Counted from the stretch's first letter, positions 15,986 to 24,670 are shown. The stretch: 64,000 nt of DNA from Clostridiaceae bacterium (GCA_012841145.1 DUVH01000016.1:1-64000); one strand, 5' to 3'. Numbers and translations: made by a program. Notes: generated by a model from the letters alone, not told the origin.

Positions 15986-16089
15986 TTAACTGTATAAAGT
16001 TATCTATAGAAGCACCCCGCCGGGAGCCAACCGTATTGCTGTCGGGGGGATGCAGCGTAACGTGGCCCCTTCAGAGAGCACTTGCTGTC

Positions 16090-16692
16090 TTATTTAGCTT
16101 TAGCGTAACGATCGGCAACGATATCCCAGTTGACGAGGCCCCACCACTCTTTTAAGTAGTCGGCGCGCCTGTTCTGATACTTCAGGTAGTAGGCGTGTTC
16201 CCAGACGTCGTTAACGAGGAGGGGTATCATGCCTTTGCTGACGGGCGAATCCTGGTTCGAGGATTGGACAATTTTCATTTCACCTTTGTCGAGGACGAGC
16301 CATGCCCAACCGCTGCCGAACTGACCGGCGCCTGCTTTTTCGAATGCTTCTTTAAACTTCTCAAAACCGCCGAATGTCTCGTCAATCGCCTTCGCGAGTT
16401 CACCTTGCGGCTCTTTTGCGCCGCCCGGTGTCATCGTTGCCCAGTAGACGAGGTGGTTGTAGTGTCCGCCTCCATGGTTAATGACGGCTTGACGTCTTTC
16501 ATCCGGAACTTGGCTCAGATCTCTCAGCAGTTCTTCGATCGTCTGCTCTTTCAGATCAAGTCCTTCAATCGCCTTATTGAGATTGTTGACGTAAGTCTGA
16601 TGGTGCTTGCCGTGGTGTACTTCGACCGTCTTTTGGTCGATGACCGGCTCCAACGCATCGTAGGGATACTGTAATGCGTCTAATTTATACAT
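16090..16692 (-). CDS. sodA: Superoxide dismutase (Fe/Mn type)
   Basis: This 200-residue Fe/Mn superoxide dismutase has metal ligands in VEVHHGKHHQTYV (first His), NHGGGHYNHLVYW (second His) and DVWEHAYYLKYQNRR (Asp and His). The length is normal. It converts superoxide to oxygen and peroxide in the cytoplasm, and the rubrerythrins encoded nearby would remove the peroxide. The start has a good AGGAGAGTATC site. It is monocistronic, with a terminator downstream and a 276-base upstream gap containing no gene and several AT-rich promoter-like words. An iron or manganese preference cannot be decided from sequence alone. Confidence 0.95.
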   Translation of the reverse strand: MYKLDALQYPYDALEPVIDQKTVEVHHGKHHQTYVNNLNKAIEGLDLKEQTIEELLRDLSQVPDERRQAVINHGGGHYNHLVYWATMTPGGAKEPQGELAKAIDETFGGFEKFKEAFEKAGAGQFGSGWAWLVLDKGEMKIVQSSNQDSPVSKGMIPLLVNDVWEHAYYLKYQNRRADYLKEWWGLVNWDIVADRYAKAK

Positions 16693-16968
16693 GATACTCT
16701 CCTCCTTAAAAATGTGGCACTTGCTAACGCGCCTATTTCTATTATTAACAAGTTGATATGACAGGCTTATTGCCTCTCATTTGCAATTATACTTGAATTA
16801 TTTCGACAGAATCGTACCTTGTGTGCCATTCCGGATACATCTAGTCGCCTTTGTCCGCATGATTTTAAATATAAAAATAAACAAGGCATTTGCATTATTC
16901 TCCTGTGTCATTATCAGAGAGTTATTAATATCTTAAATAAATAATAAAAAGCACCTGTATCTTTGGTG

Positions 16969-17679
16969 TTACAACTGCACAGCCCGCTCTTTTCGGTACT
17001 CAGGCATGACTCCCGCAAAGTAAACGATTCCGCACGCGACTTGCACGGTTCCGGCGATTGTTACAGCGTAAAGCAGCAGTGTATGGCGCAACAGCGCGCC
17101 GGCGACGGCGCCGATCACGTAAATCACCATATGCAGCACGAAATAAGGAAGTTTCCACCGATCCTTTTTAGCGCCGCGGAGTCTCTTGCCGAGCTCAACG
17201 CCCGCATCTGTGAGATAGCCGGTCATGTGTGTTGTGCGCGTCGTCACCCCGTGGAAGTTCATCAAGATACCGTTTTGCACGCCAAGCGACAATGAGGCAT
17301 AAAAGCATGGGATCAAGAGCAGCGTGTCCGGTATGATGAACGACATGAGCACGTATACGGCTCCCTGAAAGATGAGGAAGTATCCGTAACGTTTTGATCG
17401 ACCGACGTCACATTGGTAGAAAAGCATGCCGGCAATTGTGGAACCTAGGAAGAAAACGACAATCAGGCCCAAGTAAATGAGGGCGAGCGTCCATTTTCCA
17501 TTTTTGATCGCGATTGCGAACTGCGTGAGATTGCCCGTATGGTGCGAGACGGCAAAAGCCGGACCGACCAGCGCTTCAGCGTTCATAAAGCCTGCTGAAA
17601 AAGTCATTAACGATATCCAGAGACTTGCATTCTTTCTCGACAGCTTTCTCATAATTCTTGGACCTTTCAGTTTGTCCAT
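16969..17679 (-). CDS. YoaK (DUF1275) family membrane protein
   Basis: This 236-residue integral membrane protein has about six hydrophobic segments and the DUF1275 features SAGFMNAEALV, SHHTGNLTQFAIAI, GVQNGILMNFHGVTTRTTHMTGYLTDAG and a C-terminal LLYAVTIAGTVQVACG. The function of the family is unknown. Start at ATG 17679. The alternative Met10 (MRKLSRKNASLW) is possible and lies closer to the first membrane segment. It lies between sodA and the terminator of the second rubrerythrin gene, on the same strand. Confidence 0.85.
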   Translation of the reverse strand: MDKLKGPRIMRKLSRKNASLWISLMTFSAGFMNAEALVGPAFAVSHHTGNLTQFAIAIKNGKWTLALIYLGLIVVFFLGSTIAGMLFYQCDVGRSKRYGYFLIFQGAVYVLMSFIIPDTLLLIPCFYASLSLGVQNGILMNFHGVTTRTTHMTGYLTDAGVELGKRLRGAKKDRWKLPYFVLHMVIYVIGAVAGALLRHTLLLYAVTIAGTVQVACGIVYFAGVMPEYRKERAVQL

Positions 17680-17727
17680 AAATCATACCACGACTGTCAG
17701 TGTTTTCTGCTATTTATCACATGAAGG

Positions 17728-17786
17728 CAAAAAGAAAAGCGGATAATCCGCACGATCCCTTCAAGGAGAATCGTCGGATTATCCGC
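17728..17786 (-). terminator. Terminator after the perR-rubrerythrin unit
   Basis: GCGGATAATCCG and CGGATTATCCGC form a perfect 12-bp stem, and additional pairing (ACGAT/ATCGT) extends into the loop. On the minus strand it is followed by TTTTCTTTTT. It begins 38 bases after the rubrerythrin stop codon. Confidence 0.93.
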
Positions 17787-17823
17787 ATGATTCGCGTCGT
17801 TCTATGAAACTCGATGAATCGGC

Positions 17824-18366
17824 TTAGTAGTTCTCTGCAACGAGCTGGAAGTATTTTTGTTCGTATTTGCAGACGGGGCAAATGACGGGCGCTTTTTTGC
17901 CGACGTGGATGTGTCCGCATTTGGCGCAGATCCATGCTGTTTCACTGTCTTCACGCTCGAAAACGATGCCTTCCTCGATGTTCGCCTTCAAGCGGTTGTA
18001 ACGTTCCTCGTGATGTTTTTCAATGGCGGCGACCATACGGAAGAGTGTGGCGATGCGCTTAAAGCCTTCTTCTTCAGCCTCTTTTGCGAACGTTGCATAC
18101 ATTTCTGTCCACTCGTAGTTTTCGCCTGCCGCCGCATCGGCCAAGTTCTCGAGCGTTCCCGGAATCTTGTCATCGTTCAGCAGTTTGAACCAGAGCTTGG
18201 CGTGTTCCATTTCGTTTCTGGCTGTCTCTTCAAAAAAGTCTGCGATCTGCTCGTATCCTTCCTCGCGTGCTTTCGCGGCATAGTACGTGTACTTGTTGCG
18301 CGCCATCGACTCGCCGGCAAATGCTTCCTGCAGATTCGCTTCGGTCTTCGTTCCTTTAAGATCCAT
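17824..18366 (-). CDS. rbr: Rubrerythrin (second copy)
   Basis: This 180-residue rubrerythrin has a di-iron ferritin-like domain ([35 protein letters not shown]) and a C-terminal rubredoxin domain ([27 protein letters not shown]). It functions as a peroxide reductase in the cytoplasm of anaerobes. It is similar in architecture to the copy at 5.2 kb but clearly diverged in sequence. It follows perR by 132 bases on the same strand. PerR control of rubrerythrin is known in clostridia, so peroxide-responsive regulation is likely here. The start has AAGGAGAG. Confidence 0.95.
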   Translation of the reverse strand: MDLKGTKTEANLQEAFAGESMARNKYTYYAAKAREEGYEQIADFFEETARNEMEHAKLWFKLLNDDKIPGTLENLADAAAGENYEWTEMYATFAKEAEEEGFKRIATLFRMVAAIEKHHEERYNRLKANIEEGIVFEREDSETAWICAKCGHIHVGKKAPVICPVCKYEQKYFQLVAENY

Positions 18367-18498
18367 GTTCGTCTCTCCTTTTAATGTTATTAACGTTTCT
18401 TTTATCGGTGGTGATATCTCACCCGTTGAACATCCGCGCGGGATGTTGCCATTTTTTGAATTCTCTGTGACGTGGGCGCTGCGTCCGCATCATATGGG

Positions 18499-18954
18499 TC
18501 ATCGATTGTGCGGCTCAGGATTTCCGCGGTCCTCCTCGGTCTTCTTTCGGTTATTGTCTCGGCACTTTGAGCAGATGCCTCTAAAAATGACATCGTGTCC
18601 CGTCAGTTGAAAATCGCTGTCTTGAGGGAAATGCTGATCAATTTGTGGAAGAACGGGCATATCCACATCAGACAGCGTGCCGCATTTCTCGCAAAGAATG
18701 TGGTAGTGCGGATCGAGCGTGGCATCGTAGTGGAAGATCCCATCCTCTCCGACGAGGCGGGCGACTTCGCCGTCTTCAACCATTCGGTTCATCGTTCTGT
18801 AGACGGTTGCCTTGTTGATTGTGGGCGCCGTCCGAATGACGCATTCTTGAATCTCATCAACAGTGGGGTGGTTCAGTGTTTTGAGGCAATCGGAAATAAC
18901 TTGGCGCTGCTGCGTCATACGTCTATGAGCGTGATTTTTGGCCGTTTCTGTCAT
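18499..18954 (-). CDS. perR: Fur-family peroxide-responsive repressor, PerR-like
   Basis: This 151-residue Fur-family regulator has an N-terminal winged helix (RMTQQRQVISDCL, INKATVYRTMNRMVEDGEV), the metal-binding segment FHYDATLDPHYHILCEKCGTLSDVD, and a second zinc cysteine pair at GICSKCRDN, giving the CxxC...CxxC structural zinc site. I call it PerR rather than Fur or Zur because it is placed directly before a rubrerythrin gene and near sodA and another oxygen-defence gene. The C-terminal 15 residues (KKTEEDRGNPEPHNR) are an unusual charged tail. A palindrome over its promoter suggests autoregulation. Confidence 0.87.
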   Translation of the reverse strand: MTETAKNHAHRRMTQQRQVISDCLKTLNHPTVDEIQECVIRTAPTINKATVYRTMNRMVEDGEVARLVGEDGIFHYDATLDPHYHILCEKCGTLSDVDMPVLPQIDQHFPQDSDFQLTGHDVIFRGICSKCRDNNRKKTEEDRGNPEPHNR

Positions 18955-18997
18955 GTTCGATTCGCCTCATGTTTCTTGTTACATATCTAGCATAAAA

Positions 18998-19020
18998 CTA
19001 TTGCAATTTGCTTGCAATAG
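18998..19020. promoter_or_regulatory. Palindrome over the perR promoter, likely PerR operator
   Basis: CTATTGCAA-TTTGC-TTGCAATAG is a perfect 9-bp inverted repeat starting 44 bases upstream of the perR start. On the minus strand the arms supply TTGCAA as a -35 box, and 17 bases later TATGCT can act as -10. A regulator bound here would block transcription. Assignment to PerR is inference; the sequence differs from the Bacillus Per box. Confidence 0.6.
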
Positions 19021-19124
19021 AAAATCGAACAAAAGAAAACTCGAAAAAGGGCCTTCCATCGTTGCTTTTCTTGAGAAGGAGACGGTGCGTCAGCGGTCCG
19101 GCCAACGTTTTTCAGTCGAGGACG

Positions 19125-21110
19125 TTATAAGTCGCTTATTTGCAGGACGCTTTCTTCTATTGCAACTTCAACGACAGCGCTTCCCCAACGCGCTAAAGAT
19201 CGTTCAAATACCGGCTCAGCAGTCGTCAGGTCGATAGTCCAGCAAGAGTGTCCTTCCAAATCTTTCGTCGTGACGAACTCAAGTTCGATCCCGGTTGACA
19301 ACTCTCTCACGCGAGTCGGATTGTTTTCGATGTGATAGAGCCGGAGCTTCTTGTTTCCAGGCAGGCGTCTTAAGTGAATGTAGGCGCGATGTTCTTTTCC
19401 CGTCAGATAAAAATCATCCTGCTCATAGGGATAATCAGGGCAGGATGATGTTCCGTAAAATGCGTCGCCGTACACGCGAAGAAATTCTCCCGTCTCATTC
19501 AATGCATCGAGAGACGGTTTCGGTATGGCGCCGGTCTCGTCGGGTCCGATATTGAGAAGCATGTTGCCCCCTCGGCTGACGACCTTCGTTAGCTGGTGAA
19601 TGACATCTCGTGCCGTGCGCCAATTTTGGTCATTTCTTTTGTATCCCCACGAGCTGTTCAAGGTGGCGGGAATTTCCCATAGTTTTACTTGTGAAGCACT
19701 TGGCAGCATGTTGTCGCCCGTCGTAATATAGTCTCCAAGGCCGTATCCGATGCGCCCGGAAATGAGACAAGTCGGCTGCAACGAACGGATAAGGTCTTTG
19801 ACCCGACGGCATTGTGCGGGAGTCATGGAGATCGGAGTGTCAAGCCAGATCATCGCGAGCGGTCCGTACCGCGTCAAAAGTTCCCGCAATTGCGGAAAGC
19901 ATTTCTCTTCCAAGTATTGCTCGAACAGCGGTGCGGGCGGCGCTTCCCGGTAGGCGCGCAGTCCCCCCGGATGATCCCAATCTTGTGCTTGCGAGTAGTA
20001 GACGCAGAAGGGCAAATCATATTTTGCGCACGCTTCCGACATTTCGCGGACGAAATCGCGCCCGGAAGGGCTTTTTGCGACGCTGTTAAAGGAATCAGTC
20101 GATGAATCGAACAGAGCGAAGCCGTCGTGGTGTTTCGCCGTAAGGCAGATGTATTTCATGCCCCAGGAACGCGCGAGTTCGCAGATGCGGTCGGCGTCAA
20201 AAGCTGTTGGGTTGAAAGAGGCCGCCAAGCTTCGGTATTCATCGTCAGGAATATCGAGTGTGAGCCGGATCCACTCCGCCAAAAAGGGCGTTTCATTTCC
20301 TTTGTATTCGCCGCCGAGAAGAGAATAGAGTCCGAAATGAACAAACAGTCCGAATCCTGCTTCCTTGAAAGCTCGACGTGCCTCGTCAATCGAGTTATCT
20401 TCTAATACTTGCCCGATCTTATCACGCGCATCGTGACGGCGGACAATTTCAACGATTTCCTTCACGCTCTCCGCATCAATGGGGTTCGATGCATTGCCGA
20501 ATCGCAATGCCGTTCCGATATGAAGATCCATATCCTTCGACGGAAGTGCTTGATAAATGTGCTCGATGTTGCTGTGCGTGATCCCGCTTCCTAAAATCAG
20601 CTTCGGTCGCGCGTGCTCTAAATACCACGGTAAGCGATCGAGGTTTTGGGCAACGCTCCCTCGCCCCAGCGATGTCAGGATGTGCGTGATGCGCGGGTAG
20701 CCGTTGATGCGCTCGAGAGAGGCTGCAACATCGGAGCTATCATCAATGGCACGATGAAAGGTAACGTCAAAATCCGTTCCCTCAAGCACGTTTGAGAGTG
20801 TCGCCACATCGGCGATTCCATCCTCATCGAGGATGCCCGTCACGACGTGCTGAACGCCCAGTTCCTGAAATCGCAGGGCATCTCGCCTCATCACGGATAA
20901 TTGGTGCTTCGAGTAGTGAAAGGAATCTTGTTCGGGGCGCAGCATGACGGCGACGGGGATGCGGACGGACTCAAGGACTGCTCGTATGAGACTGTCGCTC
21001 GGCGTGAAGCCTCCGCGCTCAAGGCACGAGACGAGCTCGATGCGATCGCCGCCGTTTGATTCAATGGTGATCGCATCGGATAAGCTTGTGGCAATACATT
21101 CGAGAATCAC
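19125..21110 (-). CDS. CutC-domain / alpha-L-fucosidase (GH29) fusion protein
   Basis: This 661-residue protein appears to join two TIM barrels. Residues about 1-225 resemble CutC (MILECIATSL start, RGGFTPS, VTFHRAID, ITHILTSLGRG, LGSGIT). Residues about 240-570 are a GH29 alpha-L-fucosidase (FGLFVHFGLYSLLGGEYKG, LTAKHHDGFALFDS, WLDTP with Asp424 as the likely nucleophile, SRGGNMLLNIGPDETG), followed by a beta-rich tail. There is no signal peptide, so it is probably cytoplasmic. The GTG start overlaps the upstream stop codon (GTGA) and AGGAG lies 10 bases before it, so it is translationally coupled to the broken rhomboid gene. Both halves are continuous in one frame. No other sugar genes are adjacent. 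CutC was named for copper tolerance, but its biochemical role is unsettled. Confidence 0.85.
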   Translation of the reverse strand: MILECIATSLSDAITIESNGGDRIELVSCLERGGFTPSDSLIRAVLESVRIPVAVMLRPEQDSFHYSKHQLSVMRRDALRFQELGVQHVVTGILDEDGIADVATLSNVLEGTDFDVTFHRAIDDSSDVAASLERINGYPRITHILTSLGRGSVAQNLDRLPWYLEHARPKLILGSGITHSNIEHIYQALPSKDMDLHIGTALRFGNASNPIDAESVKEIVEIVRRHDARDKIGQVLEDNSIDEARRAFKEAGFGLFVHFGLYSLLGGEYKGNETPFLAEWIRLTLDIPDDEYRSLAASFNPTAFDADRICELARSWGMKYICLTAKHHDGFALFDSSTDSFNSVAKSPSGRDFVREMSEACAKYDLPFCVYYSQAQDWDHPGGLRAYREAPPAPLFEQYLEEKCFPQLRELLTRYGPLAMIWLDTPISMTPAQCRRVKDLIRSLQPTCLISGRIGYGLGDYITTGDNMLPSASQVKLWEIPATLNSSWGYKRNDQNWRTARDVIHQLTKVVSRGGNMLLNIGPDETGAIPKPSLDALNETGEFLRVYGDAFYGTSSCPDYPYEQDDFYLTGKEHRAYIHLRRLPGNKKLRLYHIENNPTRVRELSTGIELEFVTTKDLEGHSCWTIDLTTAEPVFERSLARWGSAVVEVAIEESVLQISDL

Positions 21111-21455
21111 GGGTTATCTTCTCCTATAGCACGTTCACCTGCAAGCTCCACCTCGACGCCCTGTTCACTGATCTGATAAACGATCTCTTGTTCAGTTTGA
21201 GGATTGTTTGCGTCGTTCACGGCGGTTTCTCCCGCCGTGCAGGAACATGTTTGTGATCAATGGATAGTAGAACTCGCCTGCTTTTATCGCTTCGCGAAAT
21301 CCGAGTGGCGTGAACGCGTACCGCTGTAAGAACTCGTACAAGTGCAGCGGATCGAGCGTCTGCTGATAGATAAAAACCGCGACGTTGAAAATAATAAGAG
21401 CAACGGTGATGACAGGAATTCTGTGGCTCGGTTGGCTATCTCGCAGCGGCAGCAA
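21107..21455 (-). pseudogene. Rhomboid-family protease gene, broken by internal deletion
   Basis: The first about 75 codons (from 21455) resemble the start of a Firmicute rhomboid: RIPVITVALIIFNVAVFIYQQ, then FYYPLITNMFLHGG, where family members normally continue with the HxxxN membrane motif and the GxSG serine site. Instead the sequence enters a perfect hairpin, CACGGCGG-GAGAAA-CCGCCGTG, and the frame soon ends as RNRRERRKQSSN. In another frame the remaining bases give VNDANNPQTEQEIVYQISEQ and on to a stop overlapping the next start (GTGA), as a normal gene end would. The catalytic core is missing. An assembly collapse at the hairpin is an alternative explanation. Confidence 0.65.
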
Positions 21456-21542
21456 TTTTCTTTTCCCTCAAGTTAATATCGGAGCCCACAAAACGTCGAC
21501 TCATGTTGCCAAACCATCATGTGTTGCACAGATGAGCCGCAA

Positions 21543-21580
21543 AGAAAACCTGCCCCTTTTGCCAGTAAGGAGCAGGTTTT
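21543..21580 (-). terminator. Terminator after the FAD oxidoreductase
   Basis: On the minus strand AAAACCTGC and GCAGGTTTT form a 9-bp stem with a loop of about 19 bases that can pair further (TCC/GGG), continuing into TTTTCTTTG. It lies just downstream of the oxidoreductase stop codon. Confidence 0.8.
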
Positions 21581-21586
21581 GCGATT

Positions 21587-22747
21587 CTATCCCATCTGCA
21601 GCTCACGGCTTAACATAGAAAACGGAGTCGTATCGCCCAACAGGATATAGCCGACAAGCCTGTCTCCGATGAAATTGCGGCGATCGTACGTGAGCTGTGT
21701 TTCATCAAAAGAAATCTGCGAGGTTACTTCCGGACCCTTCGGCGCGATATCTCCGGCGGATGCGACACGCGTCTCCATCGTGTTAACGAGATAGGGTGGC
21801 GGCGGGATGACGCAGATTTCATCGCCACCGGCGGCATTTGCGCCGGCAACTCTTCCTTCTCGCGTGGAAACGGACCAAAGGCCGTACCAAATGCCGTCCA
21901 TCAAGGCGCAGTCGCCCGCTGCGTAAACGTTCGGGATGTTCGTCTCCATGCGGTTATTCGTCACGAAACGTCGGTCGATCTCAATATCTACGCCATCCAT
22001 CGTCTCCGTGCGTGCGCGCACACCGGTCGAGACGAGCACGAGGTCGGTCGCGATAACGGAGCCGTCCGTCAACTTAACGCTTGAGACTTTTCCCGTCTCA
22101 GGATCGGCTATAATCTCCGCGGTGGACGCTTCTTTTCTAACCTTGATGCCGAGGCGCTCAACTTGTTCTTGGAACATGGCGCTTGCGCGGGCATCCAGCT
22201 GCCTTGAGAGAAGCGCTTGGCCGCGTTCGAGAATTGTCGTGTCGAGGCCGCGCTTTTTCAACGCGTACGCGATTTCGAGTCCCAGCAATCCGCCTCCAAT
22301 GACGACTGCTGTCCGAGCTTTTTCGACAAAATTGGATATCGCCTTTGCGTCGTCGAGCGTCCACAGCGTAAAAACACCGGGCAGGTCATTTCCGGGCATC
22401 GGCGGCAAAAAGCTTCGGCTCCCGGTCGCCAGAATCAGCTTGTCGTACTTCAGCGTCGAAAGATCCGACAATTCAACGCGCTGATTATCTACGTCAACGC
22501 TATTAACCGAAGCACCTAGACGAAGGTCGAATTGCCGTTCATCATACCACGCCTGATCGTGCAGAAAAACTCTGTCGATCATTTCCGGCTCCATGACGAC
22601 ACTCGGAAGGCGCGGTCTATGGTAGGGAAGGTATGTATCTTCAGATAACAAAATAATCTTTACATCGGGGTCTTGTTTGCGGGCGGCCTCTGCCGCTGAA
22701 AGTCCCGCGATACCGCTTCCGATGATTATAATGGTTCGTTCTGACAT
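21587..22747 (-). CDS. FAD/NAD(P)H oxidoreductase, NADH:rubredoxin reductase-like
   Basis: This 386-residue pyridine-nucleotide-disulfide-type flavoprotein has no redox-active cysteine pair. The FAD-binding motif IIIIGSGIAGLSAAE, the NADH-binding motif VVIGGGLLGLEIAYALKKRG and the VYAAGDCAL FAD motif are present. The family includes NADH:rubredoxin oxidoreductases, nitrite-reductase flavin domains and assimilatory reductases. Given two rubrerythrin genes, PerR and superoxide dismutase in the window, electron delivery from NADH to rubredoxin or rubrerythrin is the most likely role. The start has AAGGAGG 6 bases upstream, and a terminator follows. It appears monocistronic. Confidence 0.8.
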   Translation of the reverse strand: MSERTIIIIGSGIAGLSAAEAARKQDPDVKIILLSEDTYLPYHRPRLPSVVMEPEMIDRVFLHDQAWYDERQFDLRLGASVNSVDVDNQRVELSDLSTLKYDKLILATGSRSFLPPMPGNDLPGVFTLWTLDDAKAISNFVEKARTAVVIGGGLLGLEIAYALKKRGLDTTILERGQALLSRQLDARASAMFQEQVERLGIKVRKEASTAEIIADPETGKVSSVKLTDGSVIATDLVLVSTGVRARTETMDGVDIEIDRRFVTNNRMETNIPNVYAAGDCALMDGIWYGLWSVSTREGRVAGANAAGGDEICVIPPPPYLVNTMETRVASAGDIAPKGPEVTSQISFDETQLTYDRRNFIGDRLVGYILLGDTTPFSMLSRELQMG

Positions 22748-22956
22748 GAAAAGCCTCCTTTATGAGGGAAAATGCCTGCTATCTATCGCTGCTTTGAGTG
22801 TACTATCGAAGACATGGATTCATGATAATCAGTAGCTAAACAAGTGTCAACTTGAAGGGATACATCAGGATTTTTTATCAACGAATCGATCTGCATTCAA
22901 GAGTGTGCTCGGTTGACTGAGCTTGACATTGGAAGAGGCTTTCATGTTTTAGAAAT

Positions 22957-22985
22957 ATTAAAAGCGGGGGCCCGTGAGCCCCCGC
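22957..22985 (-). terminator. Terminator after the YfcC-family carrier
   Basis: GCGGGGGC and GCCCCCGC form a perfect 8-bp GC stem with a 6-base loop. On the minus strand it is followed by TTTTAATATT. It lies about 32 bases after the carrier stop codon. Confidence 0.92.
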
Positions 22986-23017
22986 ATCCGACAAAATTGT
23001 TGCCGAATTATATTTTC

Positions 23018-24421
23018 TTAGAATGGCCCCAGCTGAATGACTTGGGCAATGATCATGGCAATAATAGCAAGTGCCCATTGGATGAGCAGGAGCGGGAAGA
23101 AGAATTTCACCCATTTTTTATACGGAACTCTTGCAAGGGCAATCGTGGCCATAAAGTAGCCCGAAACCGGATAAAAAATATTGACAAGGCCATCGCCGAA
23201 CTGTAACGCCATAACCGCAGTTTGGCGCGTAACGCCGATGACATCTGCCAAGGGAGCCATAATCGGCATTGTCGCGACTGCCTGTCCGCTCCCGGAAGAG
23301 ATGAAAAATTCGATAATCGTCTGTGCGACCATCATGCCGACGGCAGACAGGATGGCGGGAACGCCCGTTAGTACGGTGGCAAGGCCATGAATGATGGTGT
23401 CGGTGATTTGAGCATTGTCCATAACGACCGCGATACCACGCGAAACACCTATGATCAAGGCACCTTCCAAGACTCTTGCGGAACCCTCGACAAAGGCATT
23501 ACAGATTTGTTCTCCCTTCATACCGGCGATAACTCCGCCAAATATACCGATAGCGACGAAAGCCGCACCGATTTCCGGCATATCCCAGCCCCACAATATG
23601 ACGCCTACGACCATTAGCAGGAAGATAAGAATAGCGGAAATGCCGCCAAGCTTTTGACGCAACGTCAGGGCAATCGTATCTGGATTATCGGTATTTAGTT
23701 CTTCCCGTGTTTTTTGATCAATCTCAAACATCAGGCCGCTCTCGGGGTTGTCTCTTACCTTTTTGGCGTGTCGCATGACGTAGTAGACGGCAACGATCAT
23801 GAAGATTACTTGGACAATTAAGCGGAACCACCAGCCCGACATCAAAGGCAGACCGGAAATTTTTTGGCCGATAATGGTCGTAAAGGGGTTTGCCACGCCG
23901 AGAGAAAAGCCGATCTGTGAACCGATTAATGCTGTCGCCGCAGCGGTCATAGAGTCAAACCCCATCGAAAGCATCAGCGGTAAGATGATCGGAACATAAA
24001 CCATAGTTAATTCACACATTCCGATGAAATTATCGATTAGGGCGAAAACGACCATGAGAATCGGAATGACGAGGATTCCGCGGCCGCGCAGCTTTTTGGT
24101 CAAAGCTTGTATCGCTCCCGTGATGATGCCGGCTTTTTCAAGTACAAAAACGCCGGCTCCGACAGCAAAAGTCAGTGCAACCACGTAGCCCGCTTCAACC
24201 AAGCCCGTTACGGGAGATTCAAAAAACTCTACGATCGTGGTTGGATTCTTTTCGATCGTGTGATACGAAGTCGGATCAACGATGTTTCGTCCTGTTGTCT
24301 CATCATAGTGCCGGTCATACGATCCTGCCGGTATGATATAGGTCAGGATTGAAACGACTAGAATAAGGCCCATTAGAATAATAAAAGTGTGTGGAACTGT
24401 CAGCCTTTTGAATAGCTTCAT
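23018..24421 (-). CDS. YfcC family secondary carrier (C4-dicarboxylate-carrier-like fold)
   Basis: This 467-residue integral membrane protein has about twelve hydrophobic segments. Family features are VPHTFIILMGLILVVSILTYIIPAG at the N terminus, the loop GANPF-like GVANPFTTIIGQKISGLPLMSGWWFR, and the C-terminal FISSGSGQAVATMPIMAPLADVIGVTRQ with a helical hairpin. YfcC-type carriers are thought to transport amino acids, peptides or carboxylates; the substrate cannot be fixed here. A very good promoter lies 172 bases upstream, overlapped at its downstream side by TAGTAATACTA, a palindrome repeated at the GntR/BMP locus at 42 kb. A link to nucleobase or amino-acid uptake is therefore suggested. 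It is monocistronic, with its own terminator. Confidence 0.88.
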   Translation of the reverse strand: MKLFKRLTVPHTFIILMGLILVVSILTYIIPAGSYDRHYDETTGRNIVDPTSYHTIEKNPTTIVEFFESPVTGLVEAGYVVALTFAVGAGVFVLEKAGIITGAIQALTKKLRGRGILVIPILMVVFALIDNFIGMCELTMVYVPIILPLMLSMGFDSMTAAATALIGSQIGFSLGVANPFTTIIGQKISGLPLMSGWWFRLIVQVIFMIVAVYYVMRHAKKVRDNPESGLMFEIDQKTREELNTDNPDTIALTLRQKLGGISAILIFLLMVVGVILWGWDMPEIGAAFVAIGIFGGVIAGMKGEQICNAFVEGSARVLEGALIIGVSRGIAVVMDNAQITDTIIHGLATVLTGVPAILSAVGMMVAQTIIEFFISSGSGQAVATMPIMAPLADVIGVTRQTAVMALQFGDGLVNIFYPVSGYFMATIALARVPYKKWVKFFFPLLLIQWALAIIAMIIAQVIQLGPF

Positions 24422-24581
24422 TTGAAATCTCCTCTCAGAAAGTGTCGGCTTGTCAGATCGATAAACTGTGCCAAAAGAATGAACACTAACTGCATGCCGG
24501 CATGTTCAGGAAGTACTGAACGCGTCGTCGCTCCGGCCGCCTAATGGTGTTGATCGTGCCTTTCTGTGAAGAAGGCGATAA

Positions 24582-24592
24582 TAGTAATACTA
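24582..24592. promoter_or_regulatory. TAGTAATACTA palindrome at the YfcC promoter
   Basis: TAGTA-A-TACTA is a perfect inverted repeat immediately after the -10 box of the YfcC-family promoter, where a bound repressor would block transcription. The longer word AATAGTAATAC recurs exactly at 42330-42340 and 42485-42495. GTA/TAC symmetry is typical of sites bound by HutC-type GntR regulators, and such a regulator is encoded at 41.5-42.2 kb. Confidence 0.55.
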
Positions 24593-24621
24593 ATCATAGT
24601 GCTTTGCGCATTAACTGTCAA
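24593..24621 (-). promoter_or_regulatory. Promoter of the YfcC-family gene
   Basis: On the minus strand TTGACA and TATGAT are separated by exactly 17 bases. The start of transcription would fall in the AATAGTAATAC word. This is one of the best sigma-A-type promoters in the window. It leaves an untranslated leader of about 165 bases to the start codon, in which I see no known riboswitch. Confidence 0.75.
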
Positions 24622-24670
24622 CCCGTAATGCGTATAATTTTCACGAATTTGTGTATTATTTTACTTATTA

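Noticed and set aside
18432-18450. Terminator between perR and rubrerythrin
   Set aside because: AACATCC/GGATGTT forms a stem but has no T-tract; read-through into rubrerythrin is more likely.
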